Source of the DNA: Promethearchaeota archaeon
Lineage (GTDB): Archaea; Asgardarchaeota; Lokiarchaeia; Sigynarchaeales; SOKP01
Direction of reading: 5' to 3'
Assembly: GCA_019057735.1 (NCBI GenBank)
Contig: JAHLWV010000004.1
Location: 1 to 28,925 of the forward strand
Length of the DNA stretch: 28,925 bases
Positions 1 through 7,716 of this stretch are shown piece by piece (position 1 is the stretch's first letter; the number at the start of each line of letters is the position of its first letter). The translations under genes and the position numbers were made by a program. The notes below the pieces were generated by a model. It was not told where the DNA came from, ran no database searches, and saw only the letters and a program-made list of their open reading frames with translations.

Positions 1-283
1 CCGTAAGAGCGTAATGCCCTAAATTTGGTTTTGCTTTGAATATATTTGGAGCAATTTTCTTAGCCATTTCCCAGAATTTGGTCGGATCTTTAAGAAATGA
101 TTGTATACCTCCATAAATTTCTGGTTTGTATTTTTCCCAAAGACCTCCTTCGCTTCTAAAATCGGGAATTCCTGATTCTGTAGAGATTCCCGCCCCTGTT
201 AACGCTATTGCTTCTTTTGAATTTAAAAGTAAATTTGCTGCTTGCTGAATTTTCTTCTTTTCAAGTAAATTAATAATTTTCAT
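1..283 (-). CDS. Sirtuin (Sir2-family NAD-dependent protein deacylase), 5' part only
   Basis: Reading the complement from the ATG at 283 gives an open frame of 94 codons that runs off the left edge of the window. It holds the sirtuin NAD-binding signature GAGISTESGIPDFRS at about residues 30-44, followed by GGLW, as in the N-terminal Rossmann part of the family. Sirtuins remove acetyl or longer acyl groups from lysines using NAD; an archaeal homologue acts on chromatin proteins and enzymes. The catalytic histidine and the four zinc cysteines would lie beyond the edge, so activity and subclass cannot be judged. The gene is divergent from the longin-like gene at 543 across 259 bases. The family call is certain; substrate range is unknown. 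Confidence 0.93.
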   Translation of the reverse strand, partial: MKIINLLEKKKIQQAANLLLNSKEAIALTGAGISTESGIPDFRSEGGLWEKYKPEIYGGIQSFLKDPTKFWEMAKKIAPNIFKAKPNLGHYALT

Positions 284-506
284 GTACTTAGGTTAAAATT
301 ACTAGATTAAGAATTAAATATCGATACAATACTCTAATGGCTCGATTATTTTTATTATATTTTTAGAAATTATTAAAAGTTACTTGTTATAGACGTACAG
401 AAAAACTATAAAATTCCTAAAATTAAAATATCTCTTATATTTCTTTTATTTAAACTTAATTCAAACAAAAAGAATTAAATTTTACCTAAATTTAAGTTCT
501 TAAAGG

Positions 507-524
507 GATATTTTAAGTATTTAA
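507..524 (+). promoter_or_regulatory. Probable TATA-like promoter element of the longin-like gene
   Basis: A T/A-rich run (atattttaagtatttaac) lies 19-36 bases before the ATG at 543. With the usual archaeal distance of about 25 bases from the TATA box to the transcript start, transcription would begin within a few bases of the ATG, giving an almost leaderless mRNA. No Shine-Dalgarno motif precedes this start, which agrees. This is inferred from spacing only. Confidence 0.4.
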
Positions 525-542
525 CTATTGTCTTTTTAGAAT

Positions 543-1430
543 ATGATTACTGGTTTCTCTATAATCTTAGATGATGAGGTAATATACATTTCAAATGAAA
601 ATAAGTATCCAGCATTTGAAATAGTATTGTTTGTAAAGAAATTAATAAGTAGTCTTAATCCTAAAAACTTTTGGCGTTTAACTAACCTCTATTTCGAAGG
701 AGAGACTGGGAAAGAACGAATGATAATAAAACACATTGTCACTGAGAATGATCAAAACCTTTTTTATTGTATTACAGGTGATTTCCTTTCTAATTCTGAA
801 GAAGTTTCCAAGCTCATGGCAGAATATTACGAAAAAGTAACATTGAACTATGAAACGGTAGAATTTATTCAAAAAGCCTCAAAAAATTCTGAATTTTCCA
901 AAATCATCAAACTCATTACTGCTTATCTTTGGGATAAATATCGAGAGCCATTGGAAGATGAAGATATAGAGTTACAATGTTCTGATGTTGAAAATAAGAT
1001 AATTTATTGTGGAATTTCTTCTCAAGGATTACCGATTATTTCCCAATTATACGATAAAACGCTTCTACACAACTTTCACAGAGAAATCACAAATGAAAAT
1101 ATAGAATTGCTTAGCTCAAATATTTCAGCTAAATTGGCTACGATTGCTATGAATACTCAAATTAGAGCTAAAACTAACATTAAAGAAGTTCATTTTGATG
1201 ATTTAGGGGAAAATGGATGCAAAAAACTAATTCTTTATAGCAATATTAACGCTTACTCCTTAGATTTCATTGCTTCAGGGGATTTTGTTAAAATTAAAGA
1301 AATTTTCAAACAATTGGAAGAGAGATTCTCCCAAGAACAAGTTTTAAAGAACGAATTCACGGGTGATTTAAAACCTTATAGATTTTTAAAAACTCATCTC
1401 GATGATATGATCCTTCAATTTGATCAATAA
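543..1430 (+). CDS. Tandem longin/roadblock-like domain protein
   Basis: A 295-aa protein without signal peptide or membrane segment. Residues 1-105 show the alternating strand-helix pattern of a longin-like fold: an N-terminal hydrophobic strand (ITGFSIILDDEVIYIS), a helix, then strands. Residues 150-275 look like a second domain of the longin/roadblock superfamily, with a paired GLPI strand, a long helix around 195-215, and a strand ending YSLDFIASGD followed by a helix. In eukaryotes and Asgard archaea such domains act as platforms or regulators for small GTPases. No GTPase gene lies in this window, so a partner cannot be named. The gene ends 39 bases before the nucleotidyltransferase and may be co-transcribed with it. 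The fold call rests on pattern recognition and could be wrong for the first domain. Confidence 0.55.
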   Translation: MITGFSIILDDEVIYISNENKYPAFEIVLFVKKLISSLNPKNFWRLTNLYFEGETGKERMIIKHIVTENDQNLFYCITGDFLSNSEEVSKLMAEYYEKVTLNYETVEFIQKASKNSEFSKIIKLITAYLWDKYREPLEDEDIELQCSDVENKIIYCGISSQGLPIISQLYDKTLLHNFHREITNENIELLSSNISAKLATIAMNTQIRAKTNIKEVHFDDLGENGCKKLILYSNINAYSLDFIASGDFVKIKEIFKQLEERFSQEQVLKNEFTGDLKPYRFLKTHLDDMILQFDQ

Positions 1431-1469
1431 TTCCTAAATTCCTAAATAAAATGTTTCTTTCTTATTCTT

Positions 1470-2759
1470 ATGAAGGCTGTTATTTTAGCAGCAGGAAAGG
1501 GTACACGGCTTAATCCCATCACATCTCTTAGGCCAAAACCTATGATTCCTATTGGAGGCAAGCCATTATTAGAACACACTATATTAAACTTAAGAGATAT
1601 AGGAGTTCAGGAAATTTTAATAATCGTTGGATATAAAGAAGAAATTATTAAGAATTATTTTGGTAATGGGTTATCTAAATTCAATGTTAAGATCGATTAT
1701 GTTACGCAATTAGAACACCTAGGGACTGCTCACGCTTTTGGTTTTGCAAAGGATTTCGTAGGAGACGATGACTTTTTTCTAATGTATGGTGATTTAATAG
1801 CAGATCCACAAGTATTTAAAGAAGTTCTAGAGATATATAAAAAAAGTAGCTGCGAAGGATTGATTTCATTATATGAAGTCAATAATCCCCAAGAATATGG
1901 GATTATCACCTTAAACAAAGAAACTTTTGTTGAAAAAATAACTGAAAAACCTTCCGTAGATTTAGATCTCGGGAATCTAGCGAATGCTGGCATATTTATC
2001 TTTAATCCTTTAATATTCAAAGCAATAGAAATGACAGAATTATCTATACGGAATGAATATGAGTTTACTGATTCAATGCAAATCTTGATAAACCAGTTAA
2101 AGGGGAAGATTAAAGGGTATGTTATAAAAGATTTATTCTGGAGTGATATCGGATTACCTTGGCACCTGTTAGAAGCAAATGAATTTATTTTAAAAAGGAT
2201 AAAATCCCGTTTGGAAGGAAAACTTGAAGAAAATGTAATTGTGTCAGACAATGTTTTCATTGGCAAAGATACTTTAGTTAAATCAGGTTCTTACATCCAA
2301 GGTCCTTGTTATATTGGAGAAAAATCATTGATTGGTCCAAATGCGTACATACGACCATACACATATATCGGAAATAATTGTCATATCGGAATGTCTGAGG
2401 TTAAGAATTCATTAATTTTCTCAAATACTTCTATTCCTCATTTTAATTATATTGGTGATTCTATAATATGTGAAAACGTTAATCTTGGGGCAGGTACGAA
2501 AATCTCTAACCTAAGATTTGATAATAAAAGTATTTCGATGATTATCAAGGAAAAATCAATCGATTCAGGGAGGAGAAAATTAGGTGCTATTATCGGACCA
2601 AACTCACAAACGGGAATTAATTCCAGCATAATGTGTGGTAAAATAATAGGGCGAAATTCGATAATAGGTGCTAATACGCTTGTAAATGAAGATATTCCAT
2701 CAAATACTATATTTTACAAAGATGAAAATGGGAAAATAAAAAAACATAGAAAAACATGA
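1470..2759 (+). CDS. Sugar-1-phosphate nucleotidyltransferase with left-handed beta-helix domain (GlmU/ST0452-like)
   Basis: A 429-aa cytosolic enzyme. Residues 1-235 form the nucleotidyltransferase domain: LAAGKGTRL (6-14) binds the NTP phosphates, RPKPMIPIGGKP (21-32) is the conserved substrate loop, YGD at 106-108 provides the metal-binding aspartate, and EKP around 159 and SDIG near 225 are the usual sugar- and metal-site elements. From about 245 to the end hexapeptide-type turns (IGEKSLIGPNAYI, IGRNSIIGANTLV) build a left-handed beta-helix; GAGTKISNLRFD and the following KLGAIIG segment are typical of archaeal bifunctional enzymes such as Sulfolobus ST0452. It should join a hexose-1-phosphate (glucose or N-acetylglucosamine) with UTP or dTTP for glycan synthesis. 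The C-terminal half may also acetylate amino sugars. Exact substrate is not decidable here. Confidence 0.9.
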   Translation: MKAVILAAGKGTRLNPITSLRPKPMIPIGGKPLLEHTILNLRDIGVQEILIIVGYKEEIIKNYFGNGLSKFNVKIDYVTQLEHLGTAHAFGFAKDFVGDDDFFLMYGDLIADPQVFKEVLEIYKKSSCEGLISLYEVNNPQEYGIITLNKETFVEKITEKPSVDLDLGNLANAGIFIFNPLIFKAIEMTELSIRNEYEFTDSMQILINQLKGKIKGYVIKDLFWSDIGLPWHLLEANEFILKRIKSRLEGKLEENVIVSDNVFIGKDTLVKSGSYIQGPCYIGEKSLIGPNAYIRPYTYIGNNCHIGMSEVKNSLIFSNTSIPHFNYIGDSIICENVNLGAGTKISNLRFDNKSISMIIKEKSIDSGRRKLGAIIGPNSQTGINSSIMCGKIIGRNSIIGANTLVNEDIPSNTIFYKDENGKIKKHRKT

Positions 2760-2785
2760 AATAATTGGATTTAATAATCCTAGGT

Positions 2786-3517
2786 TTAAGTCTTAGAAAG
2801 CTTCCTAACACTAATTCTTTCAGTTCTTTTTATATCGCTCTTTCTAGATCGCTTGACATCAACTTCGACTACTTCAAAGTCTTCCTCTCTAGTTACGTAT
2901 ACTTTATCTTCTCCTCCCTCTGGAACGCTTACTAATTTACATTTAATGATTGAACAGTTAGATAGGGGATAAATAGTTTTAGCTACTCTTATGATTTGAT
3001 TGGTAAATTCTTTATGAATCATTCCAGTAATGAATTTTTCATGGTTTAATGTTTTTGCGAACTCTTTTAAAATTTCTCTCATGATTTTACGAATTACAAT
3101 TTGTTGCGAACTTCGGGCTCGACTTATGGTAGTGCATATAATTGTTAATCTATAGACATACTTATCTTTAGTAGTTAGATTGATTATGGTTTGAATTTTA
3201 GAACTTCCTCTTCCGATTAAGGATCTAACATAATCGGTTGTATAGGAATGCCCTAAAAACACAGATTGTGCTTGTTTTGCTTCTTGATTAACTTGGACTA
3301 CTTTAAATTTCAATTTTAAACTTATATCGTCGTAACGGTTCGTAAAATCATATAATAAGGTTTCAATGGTTCTACCGACAATGTTATTTTCCATTCCAAT
3401 TATTTCGCCGATTGGCTTAAAGTTGAAGCTTTTCGGGGAGATAACAGTATACCATTCTTTATCTTTGAATGAAACTCTCCTTAATTTTGACTTCTTTTTT
3501 CTTGCTTTCTGACTCAT
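2786..3517 (-). CDS. rps3ae: Small-subunit ribosomal protein eS1 (S3Ae)
   Basis: A 243-aa basic protein matching archaeal/eukaryotic S3Ae across its length: the N-terminal KARKKK stretch, a KEWYTVISPKSF segment (about 21-32), the IVGRTIE helix, the DYVRSLIGRGSSKIQ block, and the C-terminal part with a conserved EGGEDKVYV segment. It binds the 30S platform near the exit of the mRNA channel. The ATG sits nine bases after the uS15 stop codon and the two genes form one transcription unit. The last residues (KSDIKRTERISVRKLSKT) form a basic tail. Absent from bacteria in this form, so it is a good marker for the archaeal origin of the contig. Confidence 0.97.
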   Translation of the reverse strand: MSQKARKKKSKLRRVSFKDKEWYTVISPKSFNFKPIGEIIGMENNIVGRTIETLLYDFTNRYDDISLKLKFKVVQVNQEAKQAQSVFLGHSYTTDYVRSLIGRGSSKIQTIINLTTKDKYVYRLTIICTTISRARSSQQIVIRKIMREILKEFAKTLNHEKFITGMIHKEFTNQIIRVAKTIYPLSNCSIIKCKLVSVPEGGEDKVYVTREEDFEVVEVDVKRSRKSDIKRTERISVRKLSKT

Positions 3518-3526
3518 ACCTTATGT

Positions 3527-3985
3527 CTACCTCATCACTATTGTCCTAATTTTATCAGGGTCGTACTTAAAATCACTTGCTAGTAATTTTTTACCCTTAT
3601 AATATTTGATAAGTCTATATATTTTGCTTTCCGTCCGTTGTAAACCTAGTTTTGAATGCAAATCTTTATGATTTGATTCTAAATGTTTTCTTAAATTAAG
3701 TGCTTTTTTCACTAAGTTAGTTAAATCCTCGGGAAGTGGAGTTTCAATATTATGCTCTTTAAGAATTTGACTAATAGATTTACCAGTAACTACTTTTACT
3801 AATGGAATGCCGTGGGAGTCCCTTAAGACCACACCAATTAACGATTGGGAAATCCCTTTTTTTGCTAGTTTAACAACTTCATTTTCTACTTCTTCAGAAG
3901 AAAGCTCTACCCATACTGGTTTTTCCAGTCTAGCTGGACGAGTGCTTCCAGACTTCCCTTTCTTTCTTGAGTGCATTCGAGCCAT
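3527..3985 (-). CDS. rps15: Small-subunit ribosomal protein uS15 (archaeal type)
   Basis: A 152-aa protein with the archaeal/eukaryotic N-terminal extension (MARMHSRKKGKSGSTRP, then PVWVELSSEEVENEVVKLAKKG) before the S15 core. The core shows IGVVLRDSHGIPLVKVVTG (about 51-69), the PEDLTNLVKKALNLRKHLE helix (86-104) and ESKIYRLIKYYKG (119-131), which contact helices 20-22 of 16S rRNA. It is the first gene of the uS15-eS1 unit. It ends in TAG with an in-frame TAA two codons later. No Shine-Dalgarno motif precedes its ATG; an AT-rich stretch at about 4005-4020 could hold the promoter. Confidence 0.97.
   Translation of the reverse strand: MARMHSRKKGKSGSTRPARLEKPVWVELSSEEVENEVVKLAKKGISQSLIGVVLRDSHGIPLVKVVTGKSISQILKEHNIETPLPEDLTNLVKKALNLRKHLESNHKDLHSKLGLQRTESKIYRLIKYYKGKKLLASDFKYDPDKIRTIVMR
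3529..3535 (-). promoter_or_regulatory. Shine-Dalgarno site for eS1 overlapping the uS15 stop codon
   Basis: The complement reads tgaggtag, with the TAG stop of uS15 inside it and the ATG of eS1 about eleven bases downstream. The GAGGT core pairs with the anti-Shine-Dalgarno tail of archaeal 16S rRNA, which suggests coupled translation of the two ribosomal proteins. Confidence 0.5.
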
Positions 3986-4126
3986 TTTTTGCGTCCTAGT
4001 TTATGAATAATTTAATAATCGTAATTTTATTGATGAACAATATAAAGAATCATGTAAATTAAAATTTTTGAATTTAATAACTAAAACCTTATCAATCTAC
4101 ATATATCATAGGAAATTATTGTACTT

Positions 4127-4711
4127 ATGATTACTAATGAAATAATTTATTTCATTACTGGGAATACTCATAAGTTTAAGGAAATTACAAAATTGTTTCA
4201 AAAAGAAGAATTAGACTACGATTTAAAACAGAAAACCACAGCAACTATTGAAATTCAAGCACCTAGTATTAAAGAAGTTGCTCTCTTTAAACTAAATAGT
4301 ATAAAAACAATTTTTAATAACTCTTATTTTATTGAAGATGCAGGCTTTTTTATTGATGTTCCTCTCAATGGATTCCCAGGAGTATATTCCAAGTTTGTAT
4401 TAAAAACTATAGGTAATGAAGGAATATTGAAACTCATTAACGATTATTGGAACTCTGCTGCTCATTTTGAAGCAGTAATAGCGCTTTATTTTCAACCATT
4501 AAATAAAATTTTTACCTTTGAGGGATCAGTTGAGGGTAAAGTTTCAAAAGAAATAAGAGGTATAAGTGGATTTGGCTATGATCCTATTTTTATTCCTAAT
4601 GAATTTCCTAACAATACTTTTGGTGAACTAACTATAGAAGAAAAAAATTCCATTTCACACAGAGCGAAAGCTTGGGAAAAAATGTTAATGTTTCTCAGAG
4701 AACACCAGTAA
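4127..4711 (+). CDS. XTP/dITP diphosphatase (HAM1/RdgB family, non-canonical purine NTP pyrophosphatase)
   Basis: A 194-aa cytosolic enzyme that hydrolyses ITP, dITP and XTP to monophosphates and pyrophosphate, keeping deaminated purines out of nucleic acids. The family marks are all present: TGNTHKFKEI at 11-20, FPGVYSKFV at 83-91, SGFGYDPIFIP at 147-157 and KNSISHRAKAW at 173-183. The usual EDSG metal-site motif reads EDAG here (70-73), keeping the aspartate but replacing serine with alanine. Length is normal for the family. The stop codon lies only five bases from the stop of the convergent permease gene at 4717, so the two transcripts must overlap or terminate inside each other's coding region. 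Confidence 0.95.
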   Translation: MITNEIIYFITGNTHKFKEITKLFQKEELDYDLKQKTTATIEIQAPSIKEVALFKLNSIKTIFNNSYFIEDAGFFIDVPLNGFPGVYSKFVLKTIGNEGILKLINDYWNSAAHFEAVIALYFQPLNKIFTFEGSVEGKVSKEIRGISGFGYDPIFIPNEFPNNTFGELTIEEKNSISHRAKAWEKMLMFLREHQ

Positions 4712-4716
4712 TTATT

Positions 4717-7683
4717 TTAAAAAGTTTGACGGAATATATCCATAACAGATTGTCTACTTAGTTTAATGAGGATTAAATACATCCCCAATATTCCGAAAAA
4801 TATTGATAGAGAGAACACTCTAAATAAAACATCCATAGGGATTGAGAATACGATAGGCATTTCTGTCAAAAGCCCTAAATTCGTTTCCATTAAGTAAGCA
4901 CAAAAAGTGCCGATTATAGTTCCCATCGTTCCGCTACTCAACATGATAATTAAACTTTCAACCAAGAAGAGATTCCTCACATTTCTTGTTTTCATACCCA
5001 TAGACCTTAAAATACCAATTTCAAATTTTCTCTCTAACATTACGGCGTACATTGTGCTTACTAAACCAAAGATTGCAATAATAATCGCAAACCATAGTAC
5101 AACTTCCATTAAACTGCTTTGTCGTTCGAACATAGATGTCATCATCTTTACTTTAGTTATCGCATCGTCAAGAAAGTAGTCTTTCCCTGTAGAGATATCT
5201 CGTATTTCCTCTTTAGTATCTTCAATAATGGCTTCGGAATCTTCTTTAAGCTGAATGAAAGCTTTATCAACAACCATTTTTGCGTCCCATTGATCTTTTA
5301 CATTCATCAACCTCATATAGTTATCTAAAGAAACCATAATTCCTCCGCCTTCAGCAGTAGCTTCTGTAGTTCTAAAGTTATAAAATCCAGGCATACCTCC
5401 TGAAATGCCAACTACGCGGAATAGAGTAATATTCCCTGGGTCGTTTGGAATTTGAGGGTTGTAAAAAGTTAATCGAATATATTCTCCAACATCATCGATG
5501 CCGAAAACAGACGCAAGAGATTTAGCAATGATGCAAGTATTATTATTGTTAAAAACTTGACTAAATGAATAATTGAATCCACTCTGTGGACTGCTCCAAA
5601 TCATCAAATCATTATCCATTAACTTATAATAATTTTTCTCAATACCAATAAATCCTATTTCTAAATCGTCGAAATTTGCTAGATCTGCCGCTTTTACTTG
5701 ATATTTCTCTTCTGCTTGTTCAGTATAAAATTCAAAAATGTTTATAAAAGCATCATTAATAGAATCTTCATTAAAGCCGCCTCCACTCTCGCTGAAGTCG
5801 AATAAAATCGATAAAACAGAAGTTATATCAAACATATTATACAACGATATAGCAATTTCGCCAATTCCATCAATAGATTCTAATTCTTGAATCGTATCGA
5901 GCGTAATTGCGTTTGTTTCGGGATTTATTCCCTGGTTAATTAAAACTAAATCGGAACCGTATTGAAATCTTAAATTTGTTGACAAATTCTGCGATTCCAT
6001 CTCTGTGACGCTAGTGATAAAAAAGATGAAAGAAAAACTAATCGCAAACATCACAATCGTGCTTGTATTCCGTCTTCTGTTTCGCTTTAGCGATATTTTA
6101 ATAATATGAGCATATTTCTTAATCAATGGTGTGACAGCTCCAATTAACAGGCTTTGTATGATTGGTATAATACCTACTGATGCGAAGACCATCCCAATTA
6201 ATATAGCAGCAATAAGACCAATAAATAGACCGGCAATCATCATCATTTCACCCGACACAAATACACTTGGTAGTAGTAGGAATACTAACATCCCGATAGT
6301 AGCAAGTGATGAACCAATTAGAAAGCTCCGAACATTCATGCTTCCCTCCTTTTTTACCTCCCATCCTTCCTCTTTCTTGTGAAATGGTGTAATTGATTTA
6401 ATAATATCAATTTTGGCAGTTTTTAATGCAGGAAATAAAGATATTACTAAAGAAACTATGGATCCTATGGAAAATGCTAATATAACTGTTTGAGGTTGAA
6501 TAACAAAATCCATATTCTGTAGGGGAAAGTCTGTTAACACAAACAATGTGTCTACGATTGGAGGTGTTCCAATAAGACCTAAGATTATCCCTAAAAGAGA
6601 TCCTACAACTCCAATTACTACGCCTTCAAAAATTACCATTTTTACAGGAAACATTTTTCTTCCTCCTACAACTCTTAGGATTCCATATTCTCTAATTCTT
6701 TCTTCTGTTGATGTAGAAAGAATAGAATTTATTAAAATACCCGTAATAAGCATAGAAATTATCGTAATAAACCAAAAAATTATTGTCATTCCCATTAGCA
6801 TAAACTGTTGGGCACTAATTTCTTCTACTTTTGGCATTGCTACAGTGTAAGTATTCGGATCTAGTCTTTTTTGGATTCGCGTACCTATTACCCTAATTTG
6901 TCGTTTCGTGAAATCAATGTCACTAACAACATAAATTGATTGTGGATTTTCAACTGTACCCATTATTAAGTTAATTTCCCCTTCCCGTTCCATAAAAGAC
7001 TGAGCTTGTTCTAGATTTATAATAATTAGAGCGCTCTCCAATTCAGTAAATTTTAAGTCTTGTCTACAGATAGCCACAACTTCAACATCTAAAGAATAAT
7101 GTTGATAATTCATATGGATTATATCTCCGATACTCACATTTAGAAGCTCGGCAACCTTCCATAAAATAACACCTTCCCCCATATTTGGTTCAGTATCATA
7201 AATATTTCCCGTTTCAGTACCATTCTGATCTACCAAATTTAAATTTCCCATTTGGCCATTTCTAGCTTCTTTTAAGAAGTCAATGCCATAAATTTGCAAC
7301 GAACCGTTCGAATCAGTATTATCAGAAGATACTTTCACAAGCATCATAATACGTGGAAATAATTCATCGACTCCCTCGATATTTGATAACTCATTATCTA
7401 TTAATGTTTCATCAAAAAAGGGATCGAAGGTTAAATCTGTATTTAAGGCTTTAGATATTAGTATATCGGAGCTTCCAGTGGTACTCGTTATCATGCCCAT
7501 ATAATTATAAGACATTGAATCGTTTATCATGCCAATACTGGTAAGAAGTATTATTGAAATTGTAATACCACTCAAACCAAACAACACCTTTGCTCGATCT
7601 TTTTTTATGTTTAACCAAGATTGCTGTAAAAATTGGAGTCTGATTTTTAATCTTAGTTTATATAATATGTTTTGTAAACTCAC
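4717..7683 (-). CDS. ABC transporter permease B, FtsX/MacB type, two large ectodomains
   Basis: A 988-aa membrane protein with about ten predicted helices (near 33-53, 297-320, 345-373, 396-420, 452-472, 478-513, 541-561, 858-882, 905-930, 952-975). Two MacB-like ectodomains lie between helices 1 and 2 (about 55-295) and between helices 7 and 8 (about 565-855). Both FtsX cores carry the cytosolic coupling element: EERIREYGILRVVGGRK at 327-343 and LERKFEIGILRSMGMKTR at 883-900. These permeases usually transmit mechanical force to extracytoplasmic partners or extrude lipids and lipoproteins. The start is a GTG at 7683 without a clear Shine-Dalgarno site; no ATG follows until residue 52, past the first helix, so GTG is favoured. 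It lies 33 bases after the protease gene and is a paralogue of the permease at 16483-19488. Substrate unknown. Confidence 0.88.
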   Translation of the reverse strand: MSLQNILYKLRLKIRLQFLQQSWLNIKKDRAKVLFGLSGITISIILLTSIGMINDSMSYNYMGMITSTTGSSDILISKALNTDLTFDPFFDETLIDNELSNIEGVDELFPRIMMLVKVSSDNTDSNGSLQIYGIDFLKEARNGQMGNLNLVDQNGTETGNIYDTEPNMGEGVILWKVAELLNVSIGDIIHMNYQHYSLDVEVVAICRQDLKFTELESALIIINLEQAQSFMEREGEINLIMGTVENPQSIYVVSDIDFTKRQIRVIGTRIQKRLDPNTYTVAMPKVEEISAQQFMLMGMTIIFWFITIISMLITGILINSILSTSTEERIREYGILRVVGGRKMFPVKMVIFEGVVIGVVGSLLGIILGLIGTPPIVDTLFVLTDFPLQNMDFVIQPQTVILAFSIGSIVSLVISLFPALKTAKIDIIKSITPFHKKEEGWEVKKEGSMNVRSFLIGSSLATIGMLVFLLLPSVFVSGEMMMIAGLFIGLIAAILIGMVFASVGIIPIIQSLLIGAVTPLIKKYAHIIKISLKRNRRRNTSTIVMFAISFSFIFFITSVTEMESQNLSTNLRFQYGSDLVLINQGINPETNAITLDTIQELESIDGIGEIAISLYNMFDITSVLSILFDFSESGGGFNEDSINDAFINIFEFYTEQAEEKYQVKAADLANFDDLEIGFIGIEKNYYKLMDNDLMIWSSPQSGFNYSFSQVFNNNNTCIIAKSLASVFGIDDVGEYIRLTFYNPQIPNDPGNITLFRVVGISGGMPGFYNFRTTEATAEGGGIMVSLDNYMRLMNVKDQWDAKMVVDKAFIQLKEDSEAIIEDTKEEIRDISTGKDYFLDDAITKVKMMTSMFERQSSLMEVVLWFAIIIAIFGLVSTMYAVMLERKFEIGILRSMGMKTRNVRNLFLVESLIIMLSSGTMGTIIGTFCAYLMETNLGLLTEMPIVFSIPMDVLFRVFSLSIFFGILGMYLILIKLSRQSVMDIFRQTF

Positions 7684-7716
7684 TCTATCACGCTTTACTT
7701 ACGGTTGTTATAATTA

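Noticed and set aside
4712..4716. Terminator between the convergent ITPase and permease genes
   Set aside because: Only five bases separate the stops, so no separate terminator can be placed there.
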